Assembly: GCF_027923225.1 (NCBI RefSeq)
Contig: NZ_BSDI01000014.1
Location: 69,598 to 133,597, forward strand
Source of the DNA: Phytohabitans aurantiacus
Lineage (GTDB): Bacteria; Actinomycetota; Actinomycetes; Mycobacteriales; Micromonosporaceae
Direction of reading: 5' to 3'
DNA: 64,000 nt
In this document: in pieces, positions 1-10,266 of the stretch
How positions within the stretch are numbered: the stretch's first letter is position 1
How the letters are laid out: each line of letters opens with the position of its first letter
Translations under genes and position numbers: made by a program
Notes under the pieces: generated by a model
Database searches by the model: none
What the model was told of the DNA's origin: nothing
What the model saw: the letters and a program-made list of their open reading frames with translations, nothing else

Positions 1-80
1 GGGCGAATGCACGTGGTTGGATCTCTTTTCCGCGTGCGTTTGCCCTTGATCGATGCACATGCCCTTGATCGACGGGCGCG
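1..80 (+). repeat. R1 hairpin repeat, copy A (cut by window edge)
   Basis: This is the left-edge copy of a repeat also found at 376-462 (inverted), 511-550 (partial, inverted) and 15990-16069. It has two arms, GGGCGAATGCACG and CGTGCGTTTGCCCTTGATC, flanking a loop that contains TGGTTGGATCTCTTTTC. A further CCCTTGATC module follows. The leading GATCAA of the left arm lies outside the window. No coding capacity is apparent. Confidence 0.75.
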
Positions 81-188
81 GACACGTCGGCCGGCAGGCG
101 CATGGGCGCGGTCGCGCGCAGGCAGATCGCCACAGTCGCCTCCCGCGAAAGGCCGATGTGGATGGACAGCCCAAGACCGGGACCTTGG

Positions 189-245
189 GCTACCGCGACG
201 GCCGTCGCGGGCGATGCCGTTGCTCCCGCGGCCTCGCCCTCCGCG
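189..245 (+). repeat. R2 interspersed repeat, forward
   Basis: This is one of nine copies of a ~58-bp element with the pattern GAGCTACCGCGACG, a variable ~20 nt, then GTTGCTCCCGCGGCCTC and ACCCTCCGCG. This copy contains the palindrome CGCGACGGCCGTCGCG. It forms an inverted pair with the copy at 276-335. Confidence 0.75.
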
Positions 246-275
246 TCATCACGACCCACGGGGATGATTGTGAAT

Positions 276-335
276 CGCGGCGGGTGAGGCCGCGGGAGCA
301 GCGCGCATTGAGCACGGCGGACGTCGCGGTAGCTC
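276..335 (-). repeat. R2 interspersed repeat, inverted
   Basis: This is the reverse-oriented partner of the copy at 189-245, recognised by GTGAGGCCGCGGGAGCAGCG and by GTCGCGGTAGCTC at its end. It lies downstream of the leftward ACP gene. The ~640 bp before that gene hold only R1 and R2 copies. Confidence 0.75.
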
Positions 336-375
336 AGACCTCGGTCCTGGATCTGAACGTGCCCCAAGCCTCGCC

Positions 376-462
376 GATCAAGGGCCTTCGCATGGATCAA
401 GGGCGTATGCACGCGGTTTAGCGATCCAACCACGTGCATTCGTCCTTGATCGGCGGAATCGG
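376..462 (-). repeat. R1 hairpin repeat, copy C (inverted)
   Basis: The reverse complement reads GATCAAGGACGAATGCACG, TGGTTGGATC, then GCGTGCATACGCCCTTGATC and a third CCCTTGATC module. This is the same order as the copy at 15990-16069, with scattered substitutions. With copy A and the two R2 copies it makes a nested inverted arrangement over 1-462. Confidence 0.7.
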
Positions 463-510
463 CGCGGCGACACGCCGTGTTGGGCTGGCCTGGGGGCGGA
501 CGCGGCGCGG

Positions 511-550
511 AGAAGAGATCCAACCACGTGCGTTCGCCCTTGATCGGCGT
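511..550 (-). repeat. R1 hairpin repeat, partial copy D (inverted)
   Basis: The segment AGAAGAGATCCAACCACGTG followed by CGTTCGCCCTTGATC matches only the left arm and loop of R1 on the minus strand. The other arm is missing. The stretch 551-643 up to the ACP stop codon shows nothing recognisable. Confidence 0.6.
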
Positions 551-643
551 GTACGGCGTGGCGAGACGCCGTCACGGGCGGGCGGCGGCGTCGGGGGAGA
601 TGGCCGGCGCGGCGGGGTGTGGCGTGGCGCGTGTTGACGGGGT

Positions 644-898
644 CTAGCTGGCGGTCGGGGGGAGGTGGGCGATGATTTGGTCGATCGTGAGGGAGCGGAG
701 GTCGGTGGTGCCCAGGTCGAGTTCGACGCCGTACGCGGACTCGACGGCGTCGATCAGGCGTAGCCAGCCCAGCGAGTCCAGGCCGAGGTCGTAGAGCGCC
801 ACGCCACCGGCGAGCGCCTCGGTGGCGGGCACGGCGCCGGCGGTCGCCTCGCTGATCAGGGTGGCCACCGACTGGCGGAGCTCGGATCGGTCGGTCAT
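644..898 (-). CDS. Free-standing acyl carrier protein of the NRPS cluster
   Basis: This 84-aa protein has the PCP/ACP signature LGLDSLGW, in which Ser42 is the expected phosphopantetheine attachment site, followed by the usual acidic helix II and III residues. Its start overlaps the stop of the upstream synthetase by four bases (ATGA, 895-898), so the two are probably translationally coupled. A free carrier next to an acyl-AMP ligase and a C-A-PCP synthetase suggests that it holds the starter acyl group handed to the first condensation domain. This role is inferred from context. It could instead carry an amino acid for the stand-alone condensation protein. It is the last gene of the leftward operon. 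Confidence 0.85.
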   Translation of the reverse strand: MTDRSELRQSVATLISEATAGAVPATEALAGGVALYDLGLDSLGWLRLIDAVESAYGVELDLGTTDLRSLTIDQIIAHLPPTAS

Positions 899-3800
899 CG
901 CGTGCCTGCCTGGGTGTCGAGGGAGCGGCGGACGATGGTGGCGATCTCCGCGACCGTTGGCGTGTCGAAGAAGGCGTCGAGGGGGACGTGGACACCGTAG
1001 CGTTGCTGGATGCGGCTGCTGATCCTGGTGATCGACAGCGAGTGCCCGCCGAGATCGAACAGGTCTTCGTCGGGGCCGATGTCGTCGATTCGCAGCACCT
1101 GCTCCCAGATGGTCGTCAACTCCGCCAGCAGGGTGTCGCCGCCGGGTGGGCCCGGGGCGGCGGTCACCGGGGCGGCCGGTGCTTTGCGGGGCGGCTCGGG
1201 CAGCGCCGCCCGGTCCAGCTTGCCGTTCGGGGTGCGCGGCAGGCGCTCCATTGTGGACCATACTGTGGGCACCATGACCGCGGGCAGTGTCTGTGCAAGA
1301 TGGTGGCGCAGGTCGGCCGGATCGGGTGCCGGGCCGCGGGGGACGATGTATCCGACGAGCCGCCCGGAGTCGGTGTCGTCGGGGTAGTGCAGCACGACGG
1401 CGGCCTCGGCCACCCGGGGATGCTCGTGCAGTCGCGCCTCGATCTCGCCCAGCTCGACCCGATGGCCACGGATCTTGACCTGGTCGTCGCGCCGTCCGAT
1501 GTAGACAAGGTGTCCGTCGGGGCGCCACTGGCACAGGTCGCCGGTGGCGTACATCCGTCCCGGGCCGAATGGGTCGGCGCGGAACCGTTGCTCGGTCAGT
1601 GCGGGATTGCGCAGGTAGCCGTCGGCGACGCCGTCTCCGGCCAGGTGCAGTTCGCCGGTGATTCCGATCGGTACCGGTGAGCCGGCGCCGTCCAGCACGT
1701 ACGCGCGGGTGTTCGCGATCGGGTGGCCGATCGTCACCTCGCCCGTGTCGATGGGCATTTCCGCCGCCGTGGACCAGATCGTCGTCTCTGTTGGACCGTA
1801 CACATTGAACAGTCGTGTGACCCGGGGGCGCAGCTCCTGGGCGAGCGATGCGGGCAGTGCCTCGCCGCCGGTCAGGGCGGTTACCGTGTCGGGCTGCTCG
1901 AAGCCGGCGTCCAGCAGGATTCGCCAGCCGGACGGGGTGGCCTGGACGTGGGTGACCCGGTGGTCGCGGACGATCCGGTCGACGGTGGCGCCGTCCGTGG
2001 TGGCGCCGTCCGGTGCGACGACCACGCGCCCACCGGTGACCAGCGGCAGGAACACCTCCAGTCCGGAGATGTCGAACGACAGCGAGGTCAGCCAGAGCCA
2101 GCGGTCGGTCGGCCGGCTGCCGAGCAGGTCGCGCATGGCGAGCAGCAGGTTCGCCAGGGCGGCGTGCGGGACCGCAACGCCCTTCGGGCGGCCGGTGGAG
2201 CCGGACGTGTAGATCACGTAGGCGAGCTCGCGGGGGTGGGGTGGGTGCTGCGGTGAGGCGGTGGCGGAGCCAGTCGGGGGATCGAGCGAGTCGATTACCA
2301 GGGCCGGGGCGGCGTCGTCGAGGATCAGCGCGCGCCGGGCGGCCGGGTAGGCCGGATCGACGGGTACGTACGCGGCGCCGCACCGCATGATCGCCAGTAG
2401 CGTGGCGATGGTCTGCCAGCCGCGGGTGAGGCCGACCGCGACAAGGGATCCGGCGCCGACCCCTCGCTGGCGCAGGGCCGTGGCCGTGTGTTCGGCGGCG
2501 GCGTCGAGCTCGGCGTAGGTCAGGTTACGCCCGGCGTCCGTCACCGCTACGGCGTCCGGCCGTGCCGCCACGGCGGCGGCGAACATCGCCGGCACGGTGG
2601 CGTCGGGCGGGAGCGGACGGCTGGTGGCGTTGAACCGGCGCAGGACCTGCTCGTGCTCCGACGCGGGCAGCACCGGCAGCGCTGCGACCGGCCGGTCCCG
2701 GGGGCCGGTGACGGCGGCCTTCAAGAGGACTGCCAGGTGTCCCGCGATCCGGGCCGCGGCGTCGCCGGGTACGGCTTCGAGGTGATGGTGCAGGTCGATC
2801 CGTAGCCGGTCGGGTCCGTCGACGATCAGCACGGTGAGCGCGTTGCGCACGGCCACGGCGGGCATCGTCCACTCGGTGGTGGTGGGTACGCCGGGGAACA
2901 CCGGATCTGTGTCCTGGCGCCGGTAGCTGACCGATACCGGGGTCAGCGCCGTCGCCGGTCGTAGTCCGCCGACCGCGTACGCCAGCGGGACGGTGCGGAC
3001 GCGGTACAGCTTGCGCAGCCGAGCCCGCACCGAGTGGGCGTACTCGCGGACGGTGCCCTCCGGCGGTGCGACGGTCACCGGCAGTTCGTTGACGTGGAGT
3101 CCGACCTCGCGGGCGGCCCGCGCGGTGCGGGTCGACAGCGCGACCGACACCGGGAGCCCGGCGTTGCCGTACCGGGAAAGGAGCGCCTGAACGGCCGTGA
3201 GGAGCAGCTCGAAGCGGGTGACGCCGAGCTCCCGTGCGGCCGTACCGATCCGGTCGGCCACCTCGGCGGGGATCGGCACTGGAACCGTCGCGCCCGGCCC
3301 GGCGGTCACCGGCGCCCGCCGCAGGTCCGGCAGCACGAGCTGACCCGCCGCCGTCCAGTGGGACCGCCAGAACTCGCGGGCCCGTGGAAGCTCGGCCGCG
3401 ATGCGCTCATCCCGCGCGTATGTCTGGGCGATCGGGTCGGGCGTGCCCAGGTCGACCGGTTCGCCGGCCAGCGCCGCCCCGTACGCGGCCGCGAGGTCGT
3501 GGGCGATGACGTCTTTGGAGACTCCGTCGCAGACCAGGTGATGAGCGGTGAACAGCAGGAGGCTGCCGCCGTCCGGGCGCGCCCGCAGCAGGGTGAACCG
3601 CGCCAGCGGGCCGGCGTCGAGGTCGAAGGGCCGGGCCAGGTGGGCGCGCAGCCGGTCGCCCGCGTGCTCGTCGACGTCCAGCGCGATCTTGTCGGCGGCG
3701 GGGATCAGGACCGGATCGCCCGCGTCGCTGGCGACGGCGGTGCTGAGCAGCGGATGCCGCTCGACGACGGCCGCGCACGCCTCGGCCAGGGCCCGCTCGT

Positions 3801-3915
3801 CGAGTCCCGCGCCGAACCGGATCGCGAACGCGATGGTGTACGCCCCGGCCGCGACGCCGGCCCGTTCGGTGAACCAGATGGCGTGCTGCCCGAGGCTGGT
3901 CTCGATCGTGTTCAT
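895..3915 (-). CDS. NRPS module C-A-PCP, predicted glycine-type
   Basis: This 1006-aa single-module synthetase has three domains. The condensation domain spans about 5-430, with HHLVCDG at 125-131. The adenylation domain spans about 450-915, with YTSGSTGRPKG, NVYGPTETT, YATGD and NGKLDR cores. The carrier has LGGHS with Ser959. Specificity residues read by eye against GrsA (FDISGLE, VQATPS, LTGG, NVYGPTETTIW) give D-I-L-Q-L-G-V-I-W-K, close to the remembered glycine code DILQLGLIWK. The start is the ATG overlapping the stop of the ligase gene (ATGA, 3912-3915). An in-frame upstream extension runs back inside the ligase gene and was discarded. Because the ligase and ACP flank it, its C domain may be the lipo-initiating one. 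Confidence 0.93.
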   Translation of the reverse strand: MNTIETSLGQHAIWFTERAGVAAGAYTIAFAIRFGAGLDERALAEACAAVVERHPLLSTAVASDAGDPVLIPAADKIALDVDEHAGDRLRAHLARPFDLDAGPLARFTLLRARPDGGSLLLFTAHHLVCDGVSKDVIAHDLAAAYGAALAGEPVDLGTPDPIAQTYARDERIAAELPRAREFWRSHWTAAGQLVLPDLRRAPVTAGPGATVPVPIPAEVADRIGTAARELGVTRFELLLTAVQALLSRYGNAGLPVSVALSTRTARAAREVGLHVNELPVTVAPPEGTVREYAHSVRARLRKLYRVRTVPLAYAVGGLRPATALTPVSVSYRRQDTDPVFPGVPTTTEWTMPAVAVRNALTVLIVDGPDRLRIDLHHHLEAVPGDAAARIAGHLAVLLKAAVTGPRDRPVAALPVLPASEHEQVLRRFNATSRPLPPDATVPAMFAAAVAARPDAVAVTDAGRNLTYAELDAAAEHTATALRQRGVGAGSLVAVGLTRGWQTIATLLAIMRCGAAYVPVDPAYPAARRALILDDAAPALVIDSLDPPTGSATASPQHPPHPRELAYVIYTSGSTGRPKGVAVPHAALANLLLAMRDLLGSRPTDRWLWLTSLSFDISGLEVFLPLVTGGRVVVAPDGATTDGATVDRIVRDHRVTHVQATPSGWRILLDAGFEQPDTVTALTGGEALPASLAQELRPRVTRLFNVYGPTETTIWSTAAEMPIDTGEVTIGHPIANTRAYVLDGAGSPVPIGITGELHLAGDGVADGYLRNPALTEQRFRADPFGPGRMYATGDLCQWRPDGHLVYIGRRDDQVKIRGHRVELGEIEARLHEHPRVAEAAVVLHYPDDTDSGRLVGYIVPRGPAPDPADLRHHLAQTLPAVMVPTVWSTMERLPRTPNGKLDRAALPEPPRKAPAAPVTAAPGPPGGDTLLAELTTIWEQVLRIDDIGPDEDLFDLGGHSLSITRISSRIQQRYGVHVPLDAFFDTPTVAEIATIVRRSLDTQAGTR

Positions 3916-5492
3916 GGCGCCCCCTCCGAGCCCTGCCCGCCGCTTGCCGTCACGCCCGGGAACACCCCGGCGAGCTGGCGCTTGAGCACCTTGCCGCCCG
4001 CGTTGCGGGGCAGGCTGTCGCGTACCGCCAGATGCGCGGGTATCTGGTAGTCGGCCAGCCGGGTGGCCAGGAAGCGGCGGACCGCTGGCAGCGTCGGCTC
4101 GCCGGCCGGTGCGGCGGGGCTCGGTACGACGACGGCGCCGAGCACGCAGCCGAGCACGTTGTGCGGCACGCCCAGTACCGCGACCTCGGCGACGTGCGGG
4201 TGCTCGTGCAGTGCGGCCTCGACCTCCACTGTGGACACCTTGAACGCTCCGGTCTTGACGACGTCTTCGCCGCGGCCGGCCAGGTGCAGGTAGCCGCCGG
4301 CGTCGAGGCGACCCAGGTCTCCCATGCGCACCCACTCGCCGCGGAACGCCGCCGCGCTCGCGTCGGGGTCCGCGTAGTACGCCCGCGGGTGCGGCGAGCG
4401 CAACCACACCTCCCCGGTCGTACCGGCCGGCAGCGGGTTCCCGTCGCCGTCAGCGATCATGAGCGTGCCGTCGGCGGGGCGGCCGATGGCGTCGGGCCGC
4501 GCCGGGTCGAAGACCATGCTGACCTCGCTCGGCGCTGCCTCCGTGGAGGTGTAGTAGTTGACGATCGCGGCGTGCGGAAAGGCGCGGCTGAGCCGCATCG
4601 CGATCGCGGGTGCCAGTGGCGCCGCCGTCGAACCGACCAGGTGGATTCCCGACGTGTCGCGCCCGTCCAGCGCGCCGCTGTCGAGTAACTCGATCGCCAC
4701 CGACGGCACCAGGAACACGGTGCCCACGCCGGGCGTCTCGATGAGGCGCGCGAACCGGGCCGGCGTGACCCGCGCGAGCGACACCGCGCCGGGCCGGGCG
4801 TACAGGGCGTGGAAAAGCATGGTCTGCGCGGCGTTGGTGCCGATCGGAAAGGCATGGGCGAAGCGTGCGGAGTGCGCCAACCGGAGCCGGCGCGGGTGGA
4901 CCGGCGCCGGCATGCTGAGGTTCGCGTGGGTGGCGGTCACGCCTTTCGGCCGCCCGGTGGTGCCGGACGTGTAGAGGATCTGGGCCAGGTCACCGGGGCG
5001 TATCTCGGCGGCGCCCTCCAGATCCGTCGACGGCGCGGTGAGGGAGGGGACCGGCGCGGTCCAGGCGGTCGCGGGGACGCCGGCCGGTGCGGTATCGCCG
5101 CCGTGCAGCACGGCCACGGCGGCGCACTGCTCCAGCGCGTATCCGATCTGGACGGCCGGCAGCCGGTCGGACAGCGGTACGGCGACACCGCCGGCGCGCT
5201 GCACTCCGCAGTACGCGATCGCGAACCACGGCCAGTCGGCGGCGGCGAACACGAGCGCGACCCGGTCGCCGGCCCGTACGCCCCGCGCGCGCAGCGCGGC
5301 GGCGACCCGGCTCGCGCCGGCGTCCCACTCGGCGAGCGTCAGGGTGGGCCCACCGGACACCTCGAACGCCACGTGGTCCGGCTGCAGGGCGGCGCGCCAG
5401 GCGAGAAAACCGGGCACGGTCCGGGGCGGCCGGGCGGCCGGCGGGAGACGGGTCGCGGTCCGCCGCGGAGCCAGCGGATCGACCTGGGTCAT
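3912..5492 (-). CDS. Acyl-AMP/acyl-CoA ligase (ANL superfamily)
   Basis: This 526-aa adenylate-forming enzyme has the P-loop YTSGTTGRPKG, the adenylate motif YYTSTEA, the MGDLGR and VKTGAFKV hinge region, and the C-terminal lysine in GGKVLKR. The length is typical of fatty- or aryl-acid ligases without a carrier domain. The start at 5492 was chosen because GAGGAGG lies about 8 nt upstream. The alternative start at 5513 lacks this spacing. It is the first gene of the leftward operon, followed by the C-A-PCP synthetase and the ACP. It probably activates a carboxylic acid starter and loads it on the ACP. The acid cannot be predicted from sequence alone. Confidence 0.88.
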   Translation of the reverse strand: MTQVDPLAPRRTATRLPPAARPPRTVPGFLAWRAALQPDHVAFEVSGGPTLTLAEWDAGASRVAAALRARGVRAGDRVALVFAAADWPWFAIAYCGVQRAGGVAVPLSDRLPAVQIGYALEQCAAVAVLHGGDTAPAGVPATAWTAPVPSLTAPSTDLEGAAEIRPGDLAQILYTSGTTGRPKGVTATHANLSMPAPVHPRRLRLAHSARFAHAFPIGTNAAQTMLFHALYARPGAVSLARVTPARFARLIETPGVGTVFLVPSVAIELLDSGALDGRDTSGIHLVGSTAAPLAPAIAMRLSRAFPHAAIVNYYTSTEAAPSEVSMVFDPARPDAIGRPADGTLMIADGDGNPLPAGTTGEVWLRSPHPRAYYADPDASAAAFRGEWVRMGDLGRLDAGGYLHLAGRGEDVVKTGAFKVSTVEVEAALHEHPHVAEVAVLGVPHNVLGCVLGAVVVPSPAAPAGEPTLPAVRRFLATRLADYQIPAHLAVRDSLPRNAGGKVLKRQLAGVFPGVTASGGQGSEGAP

Positions 5493-5709
5493 ATCGTGCC
5501 TCCTCGGGCGCAATCCGCGGCCGGCACCGGGTCAGCGCCACGCCGCTCCCTAGCGTTACCTGGCGGTCGCTCTGCGGCATCAGCCGAACGGCTCAGCGGA
5601 ACGCGCTTTCCCGGGGATGTCAGAAACCGGTGTCGATGCGCCAATACTTGTCGACGTGCGCCGAAGTATCGATGTCGCACCAACCACCGTCGACAGTGGA
5701 GGGTCGCGA
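5493..5709. promoter_or_regulatory. Divergent promoter region of the NRPS cluster
   Basis: These 217 bp separate the two divergent biosynthetic operons and must carry both promoters. The half-sites ATACTT (5644-5649) and AAGTAT (5664-5669) form an inverted repeat with a 14-bp spacer, a possible operator. No regulator gene lies within the cluster. No convincing -35/-10 pair was identified. Confidence 0.45.
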
Positions 5710-7122
5710 ATGGACATTCCGGACGTCGCTCTGCTCCAGCCCGCGGTGGTGCGCGCCCCCTTTGCCGGCGCGGCCGCGCCGCCCGCGCCGCTCACCTGGG
5801 GGCAGCGGGCACTGTGGACAGCGATGCGGCGGCGCGGCCCCGAGCAGGCGTCGATGAGCATGCGGCGCGGCCTGCCGCTGCCACGCCGCGCCCCGGACGA
5901 CGTCGACAGCGCCGTCCGCGCGATCGGCGCGCTGGTCAGCCGGCACAGCTCCCTGCGGACCCGGATCCAGGTCATCGACGGCGAACCGCGGCAGATCGTG
6001 GCCGAACGGGGCGAACAGCCCGTGATTCTCGTCCACGCCGGCGCACCCGACACCGACATCGCCGATGACGTCGCCGCGGACCTCGCGGCCACGCCGTTCG
6101 AGCACGCCGTGGAGTGGCCACAACGGATCGCGCTGGTGCTGGAAGCCGGGCGGGTGCGGCGGATCGTGCTCGTCTTCAGCCATACCACCGTGGACTTTCA
6201 GGCGGTCGAGATCCTCCTGCGCGACCTGCGGGTACTGCTGCTGCGCGGTGCGATCCCGACCCCTCCCGGCGCGCAGTCGGTCGACATCGCGCGGCTGGAG
6301 CAGGGCGTCGATCGGCGCAAGTCGGACCGGGCCGTGGCCTACTGGCTGCGCGGCTTCGGCCGGCTGCCCACGCAGACGCTGCCCTGGTCGGGACCGCCGT
6401 CGACGCCACGATTCCGCCGGTCGGTACTGGTCTCCGAGGCGGCCGGCACCGCGGTCCGGCTGGCCGGCGTCCGCCACCGGGTCACCGGGTCGACGGTACT
6501 GGTCGCGGCGGCCGCCGCGGTGATCTGCGCCTGGTCCGGCACCGGCGTGTGCGGGATCCACTCGATGGCCAACAACCGGGCGCTGCCCGGGTACGCCGAC
6601 GCGATAGCCAAGCTGAACCAGGTCGGCCTGATCGTCGTCGACACCACCGACCGGCCCAGCCTCGCCGACCTGCTGCCCCGGGTCTGGCAGGCCGCCGTCG
6701 AGGGGTACCGGCACGCGCACTACGACCCGGCGCGGTTGCGGCAGGAGTTCGAGGCGGCCGGCTACCCGTACGAGACCGGCGTAAGCCCGCACTGCTTCCT
6801 CAACGACCTGCGCCTGTCCACCGAGCTCGACCTGTTCGGGCGGGCCACCGGCGAGGCCGAGGTGCGGGCGGCCATGGCCCGCTCGACGTACACGGTCGCC
6901 GAGGGGTTCGAGCATTTCCAATGGCGGCTGCGCGTCCAGATCCTCGACGCCCCGCCCGGCCTCGCCCTCGCGGTCACCGCCGACACCGCGTACCTGGCAC
7001 CGCAGGCCGCCGAGCGTTTCCTGCGCGACATCGAACGGCTGCTGGTCGAGGCGGCCTTCGGCGACGTGCCGTGGCCGTGGCCGCCGCACGCGTCCGACCG
7101 AAGGGTGGAGACCCATGACTGA
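5710..7122 (+). CDS. Stand-alone condensation-domain-like protein
   Basis: This 470-aa protein has condensation-domain character throughout. It starts with LTWGQRALW (core C1-like). At the HHxxxDG position it has SHTTVDF (S157-H158-T-T-V-D162), so the first His is Ser while the second His and the Asp are retained. No A or PCP domain follows. The start is the ATG at 5710, which has GGAGGG (5698-5703) six bases upstream. An in-frame ATG at 5617 would intrude on the promoter region. Its 3' end overlaps the next synthetase by eight bases. It may catalyse a condensation in trans with the free ACP, or product release. It could also be a degenerate, structural C domain. Confidence 0.82.
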   Translation: MDIPDVALLQPAVVRAPFAGAAAPPAPLTWGQRALWTAMRRRGPEQASMSMRRGLPLPRRAPDDVDSAVRAIGALVSRHSSLRTRIQVIDGEPRQIVAERGEQPVILVHAGAPDTDIADDVAADLAATPFEHAVEWPQRIALVLEAGRVRRIVLVFSHTTVDFQAVEILLRDLRVLLLRGAIPTPPGAQSVDIARLEQGVDRRKSDRAVAYWLRGFGRLPTQTLPWSGPPSTPRFRRSVLVSEAAGTAVRLAGVRHRVTGSTVLVAAAAAVICAWSGTGVCGIHSMANNRALPGYADAIAKLNQVGLIVVDTTDRPSLADLLPRVWQAAVEGYRHAHYDPARLRQEFEAAGYPYETGVSPHCFLNDLRLSTELDLFGRATGEAEVRAAMARSTYTVAEGFEHFQWRLRVQILDAPPGLALAVTADTAYLAPQAAERFLRDIERLLVEAAFGDVPWPWPPHASDRRVETHD

Positions 7123-10100
7123 GCTGCCGCTCTCACCCGCGCAGGAACGGATGTGGTTCCTGGACCGGTTCGACCCCGGCCAGCCGAACAACGTCGTGCT
7201 GTCGCGGCGGCTGCGCGGCCGGCTCGACGGCGACGCGCTGGCGCGGGCGTTCGGCGCCGTCGTCGCCCGGCACGAGGCGCTGCGCGCGACGTTCGCGGAG
7301 CGCGACGGGGCACCGGTACAGGTGATCGGCGAGCCGGGCGCCTTCCCGCTGGAGCGGATCGACCTGACCGGCGAACCGGAGCCGCTGCGGGAGGGACGCG
7401 CCCGCGAGATCGGCCTGCAGGTCTTCGATACCCGGTTCGACCTGTCGCGCGGGCCGCTGCTGCGGGCCGCCCTGCTGTACCTGGGCGACGACGACCACCT
7501 GCTGGTGGTCGCCGCCCACCACATCGTCTTCGACGGCAGCTCCCAGTCGATCCTGGTGCGGGACCTCGGCGTGGCGTACGGCGCACAGCTGGCCGGTCGG
7601 GAGCCAGCCTCCGCGCCGTCCCCGATCGGTTGGCGCGACTACGTGCTCGCCCAGGCCGAGCAGCCCGCGGAGAAGGCCGAACAGGCGCTGGCGTACTGGC
7701 GGGAGCGACTCGCGGGCGCGCAGCAGCTGAACCTGCCCACCGACCTTCCCCGGCCGCTGTTCAAGACGCCCCGCACGGCGCGGGTGCGGCACCAGCTGGA
7801 CCGCGAGCTGACCGGCCAACTGGAACGGCTCGCCCGCGCCCAGCGGTGCACCCTGTTCATGGTGCTGCTGGCCGGATACCAGGTGCTGCTGGGCCGGCAC
7901 GCGGACCAGGACAGCGTCTGCGTCGGCTCCGCCAGCGCCGGGCGGACCCAGCCGGAGCTGGAGCCGCTGATCGGGAACTTCGTCAACACCCTGGTGCTGC
8001 GCGGCGACCTCTCCGGCGACCCCACGTTCAGCACGCTGCTGCGGCGCACCCGCACGACCGCGCTGGAGGCGTACGCCCACCAGGAGATCCCGTTCGAACG
8101 GCTGGTGAGCGAGCTGGACGTGGCGCGCGACGTGAGCCGCACACCGCTGTTCGACACCATGCTCATCCTGCACACCCAGGACCGCGCCGAGCTCGACGTC
8201 CTGCCCGGCATCACCGGTGAGCGCTTCGAGATGGGCATCCCGCAGTCCCTGTTCGACCTGGTCGTCGACGCCTCGCTCACGCCGGACGGCATGGTGCTGC
8301 GGGCCCGCTACGACTCGGCGCTCTACACCGCCGGCACGGTCGAGGTGTTGATGCGCCGCTACGAGACCCTGCTGCGCGCGGCCGCCAGCGACCCGGACCG
8401 CCGCATCGGCGAGCTGCCGATGGACGACGCCGCCGGCCAGCGCCGGATCCTCGCCCGCGGGCAGGGCCCGAACCGCTCCTACTCCGGTACCGTGCCCGCC
8501 CTGTTCGCCGCCCGGGCGGCCGCCGCGGCGCAGGCCCCGGCGGTGGGCGCGTACACGTACGGCCAGCTCGACACCCGCGCGAACCAGATCGCCCGCTTCC
8601 TGCGCCGCTCCGGCGTCGAGCCGGGCGCCGTGGTCGGAGTCTGCCTGGGCCGCGGCGAGGACCTCGTCGCGGCGCTGCTGGCCGTGTGGCGGTGCGGCGC
8701 CGCCTACCTTCCGCTCGACCACACCCTGCCGGCCGCCCGCCTCGCGTGGCTGCGGGCGGACGCCGGCGCCAGATACCTGGTGACGGCCACCGGCACCGCG
8801 CCGCCGGTAGACGACGGCGAGCCGGTCATCTGGCTCGACCGGGACGCCGCGGCGATCTCCGCCGAGCCGGGGGGACCACTCCGCACCGCCGTCGACGCGC
8901 GGTCGCTCGCGTACGTGCTCTACACCTCCGGCTCGACCGGCCAGCCCAAGGGCGTGGCGGTGCCGCATCGAGCCCTGACGAACCTGCTGCTGTCGATGCG
9001 GGACAACCTGGGCGGCACGGCGCGCGACGTCTGGCTCGGGCTCACCTCGCTGTCGTTCGACATCAGCGCGCTGGAACTGTTCCTGCCGCTGGTCACCGGC
9101 GGCCGGCTGATCCCGGTACCGGAGGAGAGCGCGAAGGACGGCGTGGCCATCGTGCGGCTGATCGACGAGGCGGGCGTCACGCACGTCCAGGCCACCCCGT
9201 CCGGGTGGCGCATGCTCGTCGACGCCGGCTTCAACGCACCGGCGGTGACGGCGCTGACCGGCGGCGAGGCGCTCCCGCCACGCCTGGCGCGGGAGCTGCG
9301 GCCGCGGGTACGCCGCCTGTTCAACGTCTACGGCCCCACCGAGACCACGATCTGGTCGAGCATCGCCGAACTGCCCGAGCGGGTGAGCGATGTGACGCTC
9401 GGCGCGCCGGTCGGCAACACCCAGCTGTACGTCGTCGACGCGCGGCTGCGTCCGGTACCGGCCGGCGTCCCCGGCGAGCTGGCCATCGGCGGCGCCGGTG
9501 TGGCGTGGGGCTACCTCGGCCGCCCCTCGCTGACCGCGCGACGGTTCGTCCCGGACCCGTACGGCTCACCCGGCGCCCGGCTCTACCGGACCGGAGACCG
9601 GGTCCGCTGGCGCCCCGACGGCGGACTTGAGTTCCTCGGCCGCACCGACGCCCAGGTGAAGATCAGGGGACACCGGATCGAGCTGGGCGAGATCGAGGCG
9701 CGGCTCGCCGAGCATCCCGACGTCGGCCAGGCCGCCGTCGTCACGGCGGGGCAGGAGCACGACACCAGGCTGGTCGGGTACGTGGCCGCCGCGCCGGACC
9801 GCACGCCGCAAGCCCGGCAGCTGCGCGCGTACCTGGCCGAACTCCTGCCGGCACACATGGTTCCCGGACAGATCGCGGTACTGGACAGCCTGCCGCTCAA
9901 CCCGGCCGGCAAGGTCGACCGCCGCCGCCTGCCCGCGGCGGGAGCCGACGACCTGGAGGTACGCGAGTACGTGGCGCCGCGTACCGAGCTGGAACAGGCG
10001 GTCGCCGCCACCTGGGCCCAGGTGCTCGGCCGCGACCGCGTCGGCGTCCTGGACGACTTCTTCGACATCGGCGGCCATTCGCTGCTGGCCACCAAGGTCG

Positions 10101-10266
10101 TCGCCCGGCTCGGCGCCGCGCTCGGCCTGGACGTGCCGATCCGCACCCTGTTCCTGCGCTCCACAGTGGAGGATTTCGCGGCCGCCGTCGAAGAGCTTCT
10201 CGTGGCCGACATCGAGCAACTGTCCGACGACGAGGTGGCCGGCCTTCTCGACGGCGGAGCCGCCGG

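Noticed and set aside
3916..4407. N-terminal extension of the leftward NRPS frame back to 4407
   Set aside because: The extension is arginine/proline-rich shadow sequence inside the acyl ligase gene. The true start overlaps the ligase stop as ATGA at 3912-3915.
5617..5709. Earlier ATG at 5617 for the stand-alone condensation protein
   Set aside because: It would place 31 residues with no family similarity across the divergent promoter region and lacks a ribosome binding site. The ATG at 5710 has GGAGGG at ideal spacing.
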